Source: [Mycobacterium] nativiensis
GTDB taxonomy: Bacteria > Actinomycetota > Actinomycetes > Mycobacteriales > Mycobacteriaceae
Reading direction: 5' to 3'
DNA length: 64,000 nt
NCBI RefSeq assembly: GCF_020172685.1
Contig: NZ_CP083986.1
Coordinates: forward strand, 212,456-276,455
The translations under genes and the position numbers were made by a program. Under the pieces are notes generated by a model that was not told where the DNA came from, ran no database searches, and was given only the letters and a program-made list of their open reading frames with translations. The first letter of the stretch is position 1. Every line of letters starts with the position of its first letter. Positions 53,101-60,467 of this stretch are shown here, in pieces.

Positions 53101-53337
53101 GATCGGTGAGTCCGGGTCCCCCTCGATGCCCACGACCTTCTCGTTCTTGACGTAGACCCGCTGGCCGCAGCCGACCGCGCAGTACGGGCAGACGCTTTGC
53201 ACCACCCGGTCGGCGGTCGCGGTGCGCGGGGTGGTCTCGCGGGTGTGTTCGGAGGTGACGGCCGGGCCGCGGCCCAGCAGGTCACCGGTGCGCAGTTGCC
53301 GGATCACCGGCCAGCCAAGGAACTTTCGCTCACTCAT
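50161..53337 (-). CDS. fdhA: Formate dehydrogenase catalytic subunit, selenoprotein
   Basis: One 1058-residue molybdo-bis-MGD enzyme oxidising formate to CO2. It is interrupted only by an in-frame TGA at 52773-52771, which must be selenocysteine 189. The surrounding NQAR-I-U-H-S-x-TV-x-GL and FGRGG match the active site of known Sec formate dehydrogenases. N-terminal [4Fe-4S] ligands are Cys50, 53, 57 and 85. A SECIS hairpin with a GGUCU loop begins 11 bases after the UGA. No Tat signal is seen, so the catalytic side may be cytoplasmic. Automatic callers would report two genes (52771-53337 and 50161-52701). It is co-transcribed with fdhB and the NrfD-like gene. Confidence 0.95.
52741..52759 (-). 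promoter_or_regulatory. Bacterial SECIS element in fdhA
   Basis: On the minus strand GGTTCCC pairs with GGGAGCC (one G-U pair) around the loop GGTCT, the loop bound by E. coli SelB in fdhF. It starts 11 bases after the UGA, the same distance as in E. coli fdhF. It recruits SelB with Sec-tRNA. Confidence 0.9.
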
Positions 53338-53343
53338 CTTGCG

Positions 53344-53349
53344 AGCCTA
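53344..53349 (-). promoter_or_regulatory. -10 box of the leaderless fdhA promoter
   Basis: On the minus strand TAGGCT (TANNNT) is followed by six bases and the fdhA ATG at 53337. No ribosome site is present. Confidence 0.55.
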
Positions 53350-53415
53350 ACCGCGGCACACCACGCCGGCGAGCCGTTCGGATGAACCGGATCCGCGCTC
53401 GGCGCACGACCAAGC

Positions 53416-54279
53416 ATGATGGGGTACATGGGTCAGGTCACACGCCGCAGCGCCCGGCACCTTCGCGCCGGTACGGCGACGCAACGCCTGGAAGCCTTGG
53501 CAGTCGAAGAACCGCTGGAGATCCGGGTCAACGGCGCCCCGCTCAGCGTCACCATGCGCACTCCTGGATCCGATGTCGAGCTGGCGCAAGGTTTTCTGCT
53601 CACCGAGGGCATCATCTCCCGACGCGAGGACGTGCTGACGGCGCGCTACTGCAGCGGAGCCGGGGACGGCCCGCCGCAGGACTACAACGTGCTGGAGGTA
53701 ACTCTCGCCGGCCACGTACCGCGACCCGAGGTGGATCTCACCCGCAACTTCTACACGAGCTCGTCGTGCGGGGTCTGCGGCAAGTCGTCCCTGGAAGCGG
53801 TGCGTCTGGCCAGCCGCTATGGTCCCGCCGACGATCCGGTACGGGTTGCGGCGGCGACCTTGACTGCAATGCCCGATCAGCTACGGGCCGCCCAGACCGT
53901 GTTCGCCCGCACCGGCGGTCTGCATGCGGCCGCGTTGTTCTCGGTGGGGGGCGAGGTCGTCGGTGGGGCCGCCGACGCAGCGTCGATGCTGGTCGTCCGC
54001 GAAGACGTCGGCCGGCACAACGCGGTCGACAAGGTGATCGGGTGGGCGCTGGAGCACGGTCGGGTTCCGTTGGCCGGGACCGTGCTGATGGTCAGTGGGC
54101 GGGCGTCGTTCGAGCTGACCCAGAAGGCGGTGATGGCCGGGGTGCCGGTGTTGGCCGCGGTGTCCGCGCCATCGTCGCTGGCCGTGGACCTGGCCGCCGA
54201 ATCCGGTCTGACGCTGGTGGCGTTCCTCCGGGGCGACTCGATGAATGTCTACAGCCGGCCCGACCGCGTCGTCGGCTGA
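53416..54279 (+). CDS. fdhD: Formate dehydrogenase accessory sulfurtransferase FdhD
   Basis: A 287-aa protein that transfers sulfur to the molybdenum cofactor of formate dehydrogenase. The catalytic CGVCGK (Cys118, Cys121) is intact, and [29 protein letters not shown] and [17 protein letters not shown] are the conserved stretches. The ATG at 53428 ([12 protein letters not shown]) is an equally likely start. The gene is divergent from fdhA with 78 bp between, which suits shared regulation. Confidence 0.93.
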   Translation: MMGYMGQVTRRSARHLRAGTATQRLEALAVEEPLEIRVNGAPLSVTMRTPGSDVELAQGFLLTEGIISRREDVLTARYCSGAGDGPPQDYNVLEVTLAGHVPRPEVDLTRNFYTSSSCGVCGKSSLEAVRLASRYGPADDPVRVAAATLTAMPDQLRAAQTVFARTGGLHAAALFSVGGEVVGGAADAASMLVVREDVGRHNAVDKVIGWALEHGRVPLAGTVLMVSGRASFELTQKAVMAGVPVLAAVSAPSSLAVDLAAESGLTLVAFLRGDSMNVYSRPDRVVG

Positions 54280-54347
54280 TCGGCTGGCATAAGCGCCGCA
54301 AACCGAGCGGATACTCCGCAATCGCGGGATGAAACCAGGGATTTAAC

Positions 54348-54375
54348 TTGCATTTCCGACGCAAAGAATTAGTGT
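54348..54375 (+). promoter_or_regulatory. Probable sigma-70-type promoter of the PGRS gene
   Basis: TTGCAT at 54348-54353 and TAGTGT at 54370-54375 are separated by 16 bases, in an A/T-rich stretch unlike its surroundings. A GGAGG at 54405-54409 serves the ATG at 54418, giving a leader of about 35 bases. Confidence 0.5.
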
Positions 54376-54417
54376 GACGAGACTGAGTAGAACCTGATCT
54401 GCACGGAGGTATGCGCC

Positions 54418-55704
54418 ATGGTCAGTCATCGTCTTCATCGGCGTCGGCCCAGCAGCAGGCATCTGATCGGCGTCGGAGCCGCCGCCGGCGTCTTCCTGGC
54501 AGCGGGACTGGCGCAGACGACCGCCCCGGCCGCACATGCCGATCTGTGGGATTTCTTCGACCCGATGGTCAATGCGTTCGACGCCGGCACGGGCTTCGAC
54601 CCGTTCGCCGTCCTCGCCGGCTTCGACCCGGGCAGCGCGGATGCGGGTTCGCTCGACTTCGGGCAGTCGATCAACGATGCGCTGCAGGAGTGGCTCGCCA
54701 GCGAGTCCGGCATGCAGATGGCCGCGATGGTCAACGAGCCGTTTGTCTACCTGTTCGGACGCGACCTGATCGGCAACGGCATCGATGACTTCACCGACGC
54801 CAACACCTCGCTGCTGGGCAGCAGCGGTGCATTCGGCGACCTCGGCGACGGTGGCTTCCTGTTCGGCAACGGCGGCGCGGGAGCAGACGGTGTCGCCGGC
54901 GTGAACGGCGGCACCGGTTGGGCCGGCGGCTCGGCCGGCATGTTCGGCGATGGCGGCGACGGCGGCGCTGGTGCGGCGGGAGCGGCAGGCGGCGCCGGCG
55001 GTAACGGCGGCAGCACGTTCGGCAACGGCGGAAACGGCGGCGACGGAGGTGCGAGCGTGAGCGCCACGGTGGCCGGCGGTGATGGCGGCGCGGGCGGCAA
55101 CGCCGGGTCGTGGTACGGCAACGGTGGCAACGGAGGTGACGGCGGCGCCGGTCTGCTGGGTGCCCAAGGAGTGGCCGGCGGTGCCGGTGGGGCCGCCGGC
55201 AACGGTGGGCACGGCGGCAATGGTGCATCTTTGGGGACCGGCAACGGCGGTAACGGCGGCACTGGCGGCAAGGGCGGCGACGGCGCCCCGGTGAGCGGCA
55301 GCGGTAGCGGTGGTGGCGGTGGTGGAAACGGCACCGGTGGCGGTGGCACCGGTGGCGGTGGAACCGGCAGCGGCGGTGCCAATACCGCAGGCGGCAACGG
55401 TGGCCGAGGTGGTGCGGGCGGCAGCGCCGCACTGGTGTCCGGGAACGGCGGCAATGGCGGCGACGGCGGTAACGGTGGCTTTGCTGGGGTCAGAGGCCCC
55501 GACAGTTCGGGCGGTCAAGGCGGCGCCGGTGGTCAGGGCGGTGCCGGCAGCATGAGCGGTACCGCCGGCGAGGCCGGCAGCGCCGGGAACACTCCCGGCA
55601 GCCATGCCGGTGGTGGCGGTGGTGGCAACTGCAGCGGTGGGCCCGGCGTCGGCGGTCCCGGCGGCCCCGGCAGCGGCACTGGCGGCGGCAACGACTGTGG
55701 CTAG
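54418..55704 (+). CDS. Secreted PGRS-repeat protein with a signal peptide instead of a PE domain
   Basis: A 428-aa protein. Residues 1-41 are a signal peptide with an arginine-rich start, a hydrophobic core and an AHA-D cleavage site; the RRR could suit Tat. Residues about 42-125 are a non-repetitive acidic domain ([13 protein letters not shown]). It ends with GRDLIGNG, a clear variant of the GRPLIGNG hinge of PE_PGRS proteins. From about 140 to the end there are glycine-rich GGAGG/GNGG repeats. It lies on the cell surface or outside; the function is unknown. It resembles PE_PGRS proteins from the hinge onward, but the export route must differ. Confidence 0.85.
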   Translation: MVSHRLHRRRPSSRHLIGVGAAAGVFLAAGLAQTTAPAAHADLWDFFDPMVNAFDAGTGFDPFAVLAGFDPGSADAGSLDFGQSINDALQEWLASESGMQMAAMVNEPFVYLFGRDLIGNGIDDFTDANTSLLGSSGAFGDLGDGGFLFGNGGAGADGVAGVNGGTGWAGGSAGMFGDGGDGGAGAAGAAGGAGGNGGSTFGNGGNGGDGGASVSATVAGGDGGAGGNAGSWYGNGGNGGDGGAGLLGAQGVAGGAGGAAGNGGHGGNGASLGTGNGGNGGTGGKGGDGAPVSGSGSGGGGGGNGTGGGGTGGGGTGSGGANTAGGNGGRGGAGGSAALVSGNGGNGGDGGNGGFAGVRGPDSSGGQGGAGGQGGAGSMSGTAGEAGSAGNTPGSHAGGGGGGNCSGGPGVGGPGGPGSGTGGGNDCG

Positions 55705-55879
55705 GCGTGATGCTCGTAGTGAGTGAATCAGCCCGGGAATACGGTCGATCTGCGTGCCTTCTGCCTGCTTGCGGCCAGTGGTCTTCGTCGTCGGGGAGGC
55801 GTCGGGCGGGTTCGTCGAGGTCCATGGTGTCGTAGCTGTGGTGGATGCCGTCGAGGGCTTCGTCGTAGCCGAGTGGGCT
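55705..55879 (-). other. Non-coding or degenerate stretch beside an IS end
   Basis: No intact gene is seen. On the minus strand one frame reads PLGYDEALDGIHHSYDTMDL with protein-like composition, but no start or end can be set. It may be the remnant of the host gene next to the IS3 insertion. Confidence 0.35.
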
Positions 55880-56123
55880 TGACCCCGTTTGGTGGACACA
55901 GGGTCAGGCGGCTTGTGCCGTCTGAGTGTTCTGGTTCTCGTATTCGACCGGGGGATCATTCCGATGGCCGAGTGGCGTCGGCGTCGATTTTGTAGATCCG
56001 CTCGATCCAGTCACCGACGGCGAACTTAGCGGTGGCCTTGGTGGGCCACAAGTAGCGGTCGTAGAACTCGGCTTTCAGTGTCGCCCAGAATGATTCCAGC
56101 GTCGGTGCTGGCGCACCATGCAT
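55880..56123 (-). mobile_element. IS3-family insertion sequence remnant (3' end of orfB transposase)
   Basis: The minus strand encodes the last part of an IS3-type DDE transposase. One frame reads LESFWATLKAEFYDRYLWPT and AVGDWIERIY, with the glutamate of the catalytic triad in KAEFY. The reading then shifts twice to RRRHSAIGMI and PPVEYENQNTQTAQAA before a stop at 55906-55904. The sequence TGACCCCGTTTGGTGGACAC at 55880 looks like the terminal inverted repeat. The rest of the element is missing, so it cannot move. A start codon at 56123 with a GGAGGAGGTG site would give a 55-aa fragment. Confidence 0.8.
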
Positions 56124-56134
56124 CTCACCTCCTC

Positions 56135-56524
56135 CTATTCATGAGGGCCCGTGGTGTTTGTGTGTGCAGTGGCGTTCGAATCGGTTCGGGTGCGAGCGTG
56201 CGGCGGGGTGTCGCCGGCGGCCGATCGTAGTCCGGTGTTGATGTCTTCCAGGTCCAGGATGCGGCCGATGCCGGCGATGTTGACCCCAGCCGCGACGAGG
56301 GTGACGATGCGTTCGATGCGGGCCAGATCATCGGCGCTGTAGCGGCGGGTGCCGCCCTCGGTGCGCGCCGGGGACAGCAGACCGTGGCGCTCCCACAGCC
56401 GCAGCGATTGTGTTGGGGCGCCGGATAATTCCGCAGCGATCGTGATCCCGTACACCCCGTGGTGGCGTGCGGGTATCCGGGTGCCGGGCGCCGGGTCTGG
56501 CAGGGACGGGCCCTGATTGGTCAT
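56135..56524 (-). CDS. MerR-family regulator, HspR-like
   Basis: A 129-aa regulator. The MerR helix-turn-helix spans about residues 26-92 (GVYGITIAAELSGAPTQSLRLWERHGLLSPARTEGGTRRYSADDLARIERIV), here listed as parts. It is followed by a short VAAGVNIAGIGRILDLEDIN helix and a tail rich in Thr and Asn. It lacks the cysteines of metal-sensing MerR proteins. HspR proteins have this form and repress chaperone genes. It is divergent from hsp18, with a perfect inverted repeat between. A GTG at 56530 is an alternative start. Confidence 0.83.
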   Translation of the reverse strand: MTNQGPSLPDPAPGTRIPARHHGVYGITIAAELSGAPTQSLRLWERHGLLSPARTEGGTRRYSADDLARIERIVTLVAAGVNIAGIGRILDLEDINTGLRSAAGDTPPHARTRTDSNATAHTNTTGPHE

Positions 56525-56552
56525 CGTCACAACTTTTCTCGTTGGCCTACTT

Positions 56553-56573
56553 GCACTCGGCGGCGTCGAGTGC
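56553..56573. promoter_or_regulatory. Inverted repeat GCACTCG-N7-CGAGTGC, probable MerR/HspR-type operator
   Basis: Perfect 7-bp arms with a seven-base spacer have the geometry of the HAIR element, but with a different arm sequence. It lies 29 bp before the MerR start and 87 bp before the hsp18 ATG. TATAC repeats just after it may include a -10 box for hsp18. Confidence 0.65.
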
Positions 56574-56659
56574 TATACAAACCTATACCAACTGACACAG
56601 ATAATCCAGTTGGGAACGCATAGATGGCACAAGGGAAAGGATTGATGGAGGTGGCCACG

Positions 56660-57148
56660 ATGCTGATGCGTACCGACCCGTTCCGGGAGCTGGACCGTTT
56701 CGCCCAGCAGGTGCTGGGGACCGCGGCACGCCCGGCGGGAATGCTCATGGATGCCTGGCGTGATGGGGATGAGTTCCACGTGGAGTTCGATCTGCCGGGT
56801 ATCGCCGCGGATTCACTGGATCTGGATATCGAGAACAACGTAGTGACGGTGCGCGCCGAACGCGCACCGCTGGATCCCGGCCGCGAGATGCTGGCCAGTG
56901 AGCGGCCCCGCGGGGTGTTCTCCCGCCAGCTGGTGCTGGGCAACAACCTGGACACCGGCCGGATCACCGCGGACTACCACGACGGAGTCCTGCGGCTGGT
57001 GATCCCGGTGGCCGAGAAGGCCAAGCCCCGCAAGATCACCGTGGGCCGACCCGACGCTGCCAAGGCGATCGACGAAACCAAGGTGATCACCGAAGAGGGC
57101 GACCCGGTGCGTGGCGGTAGTGCGGTTAAGGAGCCGGTCAGCGCCTGA
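56660..57148 (+). CDS. hsp18: 18-kDa-antigen-type small heat-shock protein Hsp18
   Basis: A 162-aa Hsp20 chaperone very close to the M. leprae/M. avium 18-kDa antigen. It starts [20 protein letters not shown] and has [46 protein letters not shown] and [20 protein letters not shown]. The ATG at 56660 follows GGAGG by eight bases; reading from 56624 would add 12 residues over this site. The family is absent from M. tuberculosis as far as I recall. It is divergent from the MerR gene and lies between two insertion-sequence remnants. Confidence 0.92.
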   Translation: MLMRTDPFRELDRFAQQVLGTAARPAGMLMDAWRDGDEFHVEFDLPGIAADSLDLDIENNVVTVRAERAPLDPGREMLASERPRGVFSRQLVLGNNLDTGRITADYHDGVLRLVIPVAEKAKPRKITVGRPDAAKAIDETKVITEEGDPVRGGSAVKEPVSA

Positions 57149-57517
57149 CCCGGGCCTGGGCACCCTGCGGCGGTGACGCGCCTGGCCACTACGCGCCCCG
57201 GGGCGCTGGTACGGCCGGTTATCTCCAAAGCCCGAATCGACGGCGCGCCCGCGTCCCACCGGTGTGGTGACTGGTGATCGACACGCGTGGCAGGCACCGG
57301 TCGTCTTGTCCCCGCCCGGCGCGCCGGCCAGGTCCGTCACCCCCGCAGGGTGTCTCCGGGGGACCGGGTTGCTTCTCCCTCGCCAGCTCGGTCCCCCGGC
57401 CCCGGTCACCGCGATGTCCTGACCGGATTCCCGCGGCCGCAGCGACGTACGTGTCCCAGAGGCTGCATCCCCAAACTTGCATGGTCGGCCCTGCTGACAG
57501 CACAAAGGAGGTGAGCA
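57149..57517. other. 369-bp intergenic stretch, no gene seen
   Basis: GC-rich sequence with only shadow frames. I see no terminator, palindrome longer than 8 bp, or RNA gene. Its last bases hold the strong AAAGGAGGTGAGC ribosome site of the next small ORF. Confidence 0.5.
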
Positions 57518-57838
57518 ATGACGCAGAGCACCGTGATGGCGGCACCGCCAAGCCCCGCCGGGCCGGAGGTACTGGTCACGTCCCTGGTTGTGGATGACCC
57601 CACGGGGGTGATAGCGCTGATCGCCGAAGTCGACGCTATCTTCTGCGCCGCCGAGGCTCCCCTGTGTCAGCGGCCGGCACCACCAGCGGTCGGGTGCGCC
57701 TTCCGTGGGCCCCGACATGCTGGTCGGCCTCACCATCGCGCATCGCCGCGACTGCACAGTGAACCGGTACAGCGGGTCGACCCGATGCAACGCAGCCCTC
57801 CGACGGTCAGGTCAGGTGCCGACACCACAATCCGATGA
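57518..57838 (+). CDS. Small proline-rich mycobacterial-type protein, unknown function
   Basis: A 106-aa frame preceded by an unusually strong AAAGGAGGTGAGC site five to six bases from the ATG. The N-terminal half, DDPTGVIALIAEVDAIFCAAE, looks like a real helix. The C-terminal half is rich in Pro, Arg and His and ends with PMQRSPPTVRSG, a V/M-QRSPP tail that I associate with several small mycobacterial proteins of unknown role. The change of composition near residue 50 could mean a frameshift. It follows hsp18 and may belong to the same stress island. Confidence 0.5.
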   Translation: MTQSTVMAAPPSPAGPEVLVTSLVVDDPTGVIALIAEVDAIFCAAEAPLCQRPAPPAVGCAFRGPRHAGRPHHRASPRLHSEPVQRVDPMQRSPPTVRSGADTTIR

Positions 57839-58115
57839 CAGCATGACCAGCAGGATGAAAGCGAGGTGATGGCATCACCTACCCAACGGCCGGGCCGGCC
57901 CGCCTCGAGGGCCACACCCTGGGCGTCGTCCCCACCCACACACCGGAAGAGCCGGACACGCCAACGCCCAACCGAGGCAACACTTCCCCTGGGGCGGTCG
58001 GCCCGCCATTGACTAGAACTCACCCCGACGATTAGGGGTCAGTGTTCACGCGAACACCGAGGGCTTGCTGCGCTCAAACAAGCCAGAAGTGTCACCACAA
58101 AACGCCCCGATTGTG
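57839..58115. other. 277-bp intergenic stretch, no gene seen
   Basis: No open frame with coding character. A partial GTGTCACCAC at about 58090 may be a worn copy of the repeat that follows. Confidence 0.5.
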
Positions 58116-58155
58116 TCACCGATGTCCTGACACAGAACCGTCACCGATGTCCTGA
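58116..58155. repeat. Tandem 15-bp repeats resembling an IS481-family end
   Basis: TCACCGATGTCCTGA occurs twice, at 58116-58130 and 58141-58155, ten bases apart, each preceded by (G)TG or CG. I recognise this motif, and its tandem form, from the ends of actinobacterial IS481-type elements. No transposase of that family is in the window, so this is a solo end or scar. Confidence 0.6.
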
Positions 58156-58198
58156 GACATCACACCGGCCCGACTCGATCCCGTAAAAGAAGTCGAGG

Positions 58199-58738
58199 CT
58201 ACCCGCTCGGGGCGGCCCGGTCGATGATGGTGGCGGTCGCGAGGCCGAGCATTCCGGCCACCAGGCCGAAGCCCAGGTGGAACAGGGCTTTGTCGCCGAT
58301 GCCCACCATCGCGAAGTGGTAGCTGCCGATGAGCGCCGTCGCGATCGGAATAACAAGCGCTACAAGGTGAATCGGAGCCGCGGCCAGCGCAACGAGCCAC
58401 CGGCGGGACCGTACCGCGGGGCTGGTGGTCAGCAGGTAGAGCAACGCCGCGGCACCCAGGTAGCGAGCGCTGGCCCAAGGCCCTGGTCCGGACTGCATCA
58501 GCACGGTCGCTGCGGTCGAAGCCGCCCCCACCGCGAGCACCGTCTGCGGTCTGCGTGCGGTGAGCGCAACCGCCACCAGCAGTGTCAGCCAGACCAGGCC
58601 GCGGTGCCCGGGCAGTCCTAGCGGCATCCGGACATCAGCGGATATGGCGATCACGGCGGCCGCGGCGGCCGGAAAGACGACTTCACGGGCCAACGCCAGG
58701 CCGGTTGAGTTGCGGGCTGCCCACGGCAGTACGGTCAT
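58199..58738 (-). CDS. Integral membrane protein of unknown function
   Basis: A 179-aa protein with about five to six hydrophobic segments (EVVFPAAAAAVIAISA, VWLTLLVAVALT, YLGAAALLYLLT, WLVALAAAPIHLVALVIPIA, LGFGLVAGMLGLATATI). The layout resembles the membrane part of actinobacterial histidine kinases but no kinase domain follows. The stop at 58199 is 44 bases from the IS481-like repeat, so the gene may have been shortened by that insertion. The ATG at 58738 starts MTVLPWAARN. Confidence 0.65.
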   Translation of the reverse strand: MTVLPWAARNSTGLALAREVVFPAAAAAVIAISADVRMPLGLPGHRGLVWLTLLVAVALTARRPQTVLAVGAASTAATVLMQSGPGPWASARYLGAAALLYLLTTSPAVRSRRWLVALAAAPIHLVALVIPIATALIGSYHFAMVGIGDKALFHLGFGLVAGMLGLATATIIDRAAPSG

Positions 58739-58843
58739 CGCCTCAAGGTAGGCCCGACGGCCTTACTGCACAACCTCAACTGCGGTCGAGATTGGGGCTT
58801 GTAGGGCTTGAATACGCATTGATCCCTGCATACGGTCAAGCGC

Positions 58844-59281
58844 ATGCGGTCAACTGCCGGACGTCTGCTCCTGCTAGGTATGGCGGCTCTACTCGTCGGT
58901 CCGGGAGTCGGCGGGTGTGTCACCGATTCCGACCTAGCGGGGTATCACCTGGTCGTTCGGCAGGACGGCCGCGTCTTGGACACCTTCGATCTGCCGCGGC
59001 TGCGCGACCTGCCGCAGATCGAGATTGCGACACCGCAGTCGCGCGGCAACCAGGTGCAGCGGGGCCCGGAACTGCGTTCGGTCCTTACCGCCGCCGGGGC
59101 CGCCGACGTCAACCGCATTCGCGTCCAGGGAAGCGACCCGGCGCAGACGCTGACGGCCGCCGAACTCGCCGACCGGGTGGTGTTGAGCTTCACCAAGCGC
59201 GACACGGTCAAGTTGGCCGGCGTCGACTTGGACCGTGAGCGGTGGGTGCGCGACGTCACCGAGGTGGTCGTCAACCCATGA
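58844..59281 (+). CDS. Small lipoprotein with a molybdopterin-oxidoreductase-like domain
   Basis: A 145-aa protein. Residues 1-25 are a lipoprotein signal ending in the lipobox GVGGC (Cys25). The mature part (VVRQDGRVLDTFDLPRLRDLP, GPELRSVLTAAGAADVNRIRVQG, TLTAAELADRVVLSF) resembles the substrate-side domain of sulfite-oxidase-like proteins, but lacks the cofactor-binding core. It overlaps the following gene by 4 bp (ATGA), so the two work together. The substrate is unknown. Confidence 0.65.
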   Translation: MRSTAGRLLLLGMAALLVGPGVGGCVTDSDLAGYHLVVRQDGRVLDTFDLPRLRDLPQIEIATPQSRGNQVQRGPELRSVLTAAGAADVNRIRVQGSDPAQTLTAAELADRVVLSFTKRDTVKLAGVDLDRERWVRDVTEVVVNP

Positions 59282-60054
59282 CGGTTTTTGCCGGCGTCGA
59301 CCTGTTGATCGGTATCGATGACACCGACGACCAATTCAGTCCCGGCACAGGCCGGCGTGCCCGGGCGTTGCTGCGCGAGCTGGCGGTCGCAGGGTTGGGT
59401 AGCGAGGCCGGGGCCACCCGCCATCAACTTCTCGTCGACGATCGCATCCCCTATACCTCGCACAATTCCAGTGCTTGCCTGGCCTGGCGGAGTCCCGGCG
59501 GGGATCCGTACGCGGTGCGCGGCGAAATCATCGAGTACGTCGCCCGGTTCCTGGAACGGGTCTGTCCGCCGGCCGCCGATCCCGGGCTCGCGGTGGCGGT
59601 CCCTGCGGACGTGAGCGATGTCCCGGCGCTGGTGGACTTCGGCCGGCGGGCCAAGCGAGAAGTGCTGCAGCGTGCCCAGGCTCGCAGGCTTGCTGCTGAG
59701 CTCGACGTGCATCTGTCCGGGCACGGTGGCACCCACGACGGGGTGCTGGGAGCGCTGGCGGCGGTCGGCCTGCAGCTCTCCGGTGACGATGGGCTGTTCA
59801 TCACCCTGCCCGGCCTGGGAAATCTTCCCTACGAAGCCACCGTCGACGACCTGCTGGCGACGGTGCCGATCGACGATGTCCGTGACGCCGGCAACGGCCG
59901 GCCCGCGCCAGGGGAACTGATCGAGTTGGGCGACTGGGTCCGTCCGGTGCTGTTGAACGGGCGTGCCGTCCTGCTGCTGGATCCGCCCCGGGAGGACCCG
60001 AATGGGCGTCGTCGCTGGCGGACCGCACCGCGGGCGGTGGTCAAGAAGCATTGA
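59278..60054 (+). CDS. GIDDTDD-motif protein, TiaS-like N-terminus, unknown function
   Basis: A 258-aa protein beginning MTVFAGVDLLIGIDDTDDQF. The GIDDTD motif and the following GTGRRARALLREL are like the N-terminal domain of archaeal tRNA-Ile2 agmatidine synthetase TiaS. The C-terminal zinc ribbon of TiaS is not present. The rest has HNSSACLAWR and a GHGGTHDGVLGALAAVGL stretch. An ATP-dependent role is possible; a tRNA role is unlikely without the zinc ribbon. It is translationally coupled to the lipoprotein. I know no characterised close relative. Confidence 0.6.
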   Translation: MTVFAGVDLLIGIDDTDDQFSPGTGRRARALLRELAVAGLGSEAGATRHQLLVDDRIPYTSHNSSACLAWRSPGGDPYAVRGEIIEYVARFLERVCPPAADPGLAVAVPADVSDVPALVDFGRRAKREVLQRAQARRLAAELDVHLSGHGGTHDGVLGALAAVGLQLSGDDGLFITLPGLGNLPYEATVDDLLATVPIDDVRDAGNGRPAPGELIELGDWVRPVLLNGRAVLLLDPPREDPNGRRRWRTAPRAVVKKH

Positions 60055-60157
60055 GTTGTATCCGCAGCTACGGGAATAACAGCGTTTATCGTGTGTATAT
60101 CGTGACTTACAAGGCATTATTACTCCGCAGGCAAGGTTGCCGGAAGGGGTTCCCGTC

Positions 60158-60457
60158 ATGGTTCTGCACCTCGTTCCCGAGGGTTTGGCCGCCACGAGCG
60201 CGGCGGTAGAGACGATCGCCGCAGCACTGGCGGCCGCCCATGCGGCTGCGGTCCCGGTGATCACCGCGGTGGCGCCACCAGCTGTTGATCCGGTGTCACT
60301 GCAAGCGGCGGCGGAACTCGGCATCCAGGGCGGCCAACATGCGGCCGTCGCCGCGCGAGGCACCGAGGTGCTGGGCTGGGCCGGGGTCGGGGTAGCCCAA
60401 GCAGGTGTGAACTACCAGGCCGCTGACACGCTGGCCGCGTCGGCGTTCCCGCGGTAG
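60158..60457 (+). CDS. PE-family protein (ESX-3/PE5-like)
   Basis: A 99-aa PE protein with no extra domain. It starts [20 protein letters not shown] with the Pro-Glu pair at residues 7-8. It has the two-helix length of the family, and the end carries the [13 protein letters not shown] motif with the YxxxD/E-type secretion signal (here Y-Q-A-A-D). It should form a heterodimer with the PPE protein encoded 10 bp downstream and leave the cell through an ESX system. The ATG at 60158 is the only sensible start. Confidence 0.9.
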   Translation: MVLHLVPEGLAATSAAVETIAAALAAAHAAAVPVITAVAPPAVDPVSLQAAAELGIQGGQHAAVAARGTEVLGWAGVGVAQAGVNYQAADTLAASAFPR

Positions 60458-60467
60458 CGGTTCGCTG

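Noticed and set aside
54747..55454. Proline-rich 235-codon minus-strand frame
   Set aside because: The reverse complement of GGN-GGN repeats necessarily reads as Pro/Ala repeats.
54900..55700. A CRISPR-like array in the PGRS region
   Set aside because: Repeats are short in-frame GGN codons without unique spacers or constant repeat length.
54343..55959. A 538-codon Ala/Thr/Gly-rich frame on the minus strand opposite the PGRS gene
   Set aside because: It is the antisense shadow of the GGN repeats and joins the IS3 remnant; no start, ribosome site or family match.
60055..60157. A Zur or IdeR box upstream of the PE gene
   Set aside because: Only weak A/T-rich partial repeats are present; neither consensus is matched.
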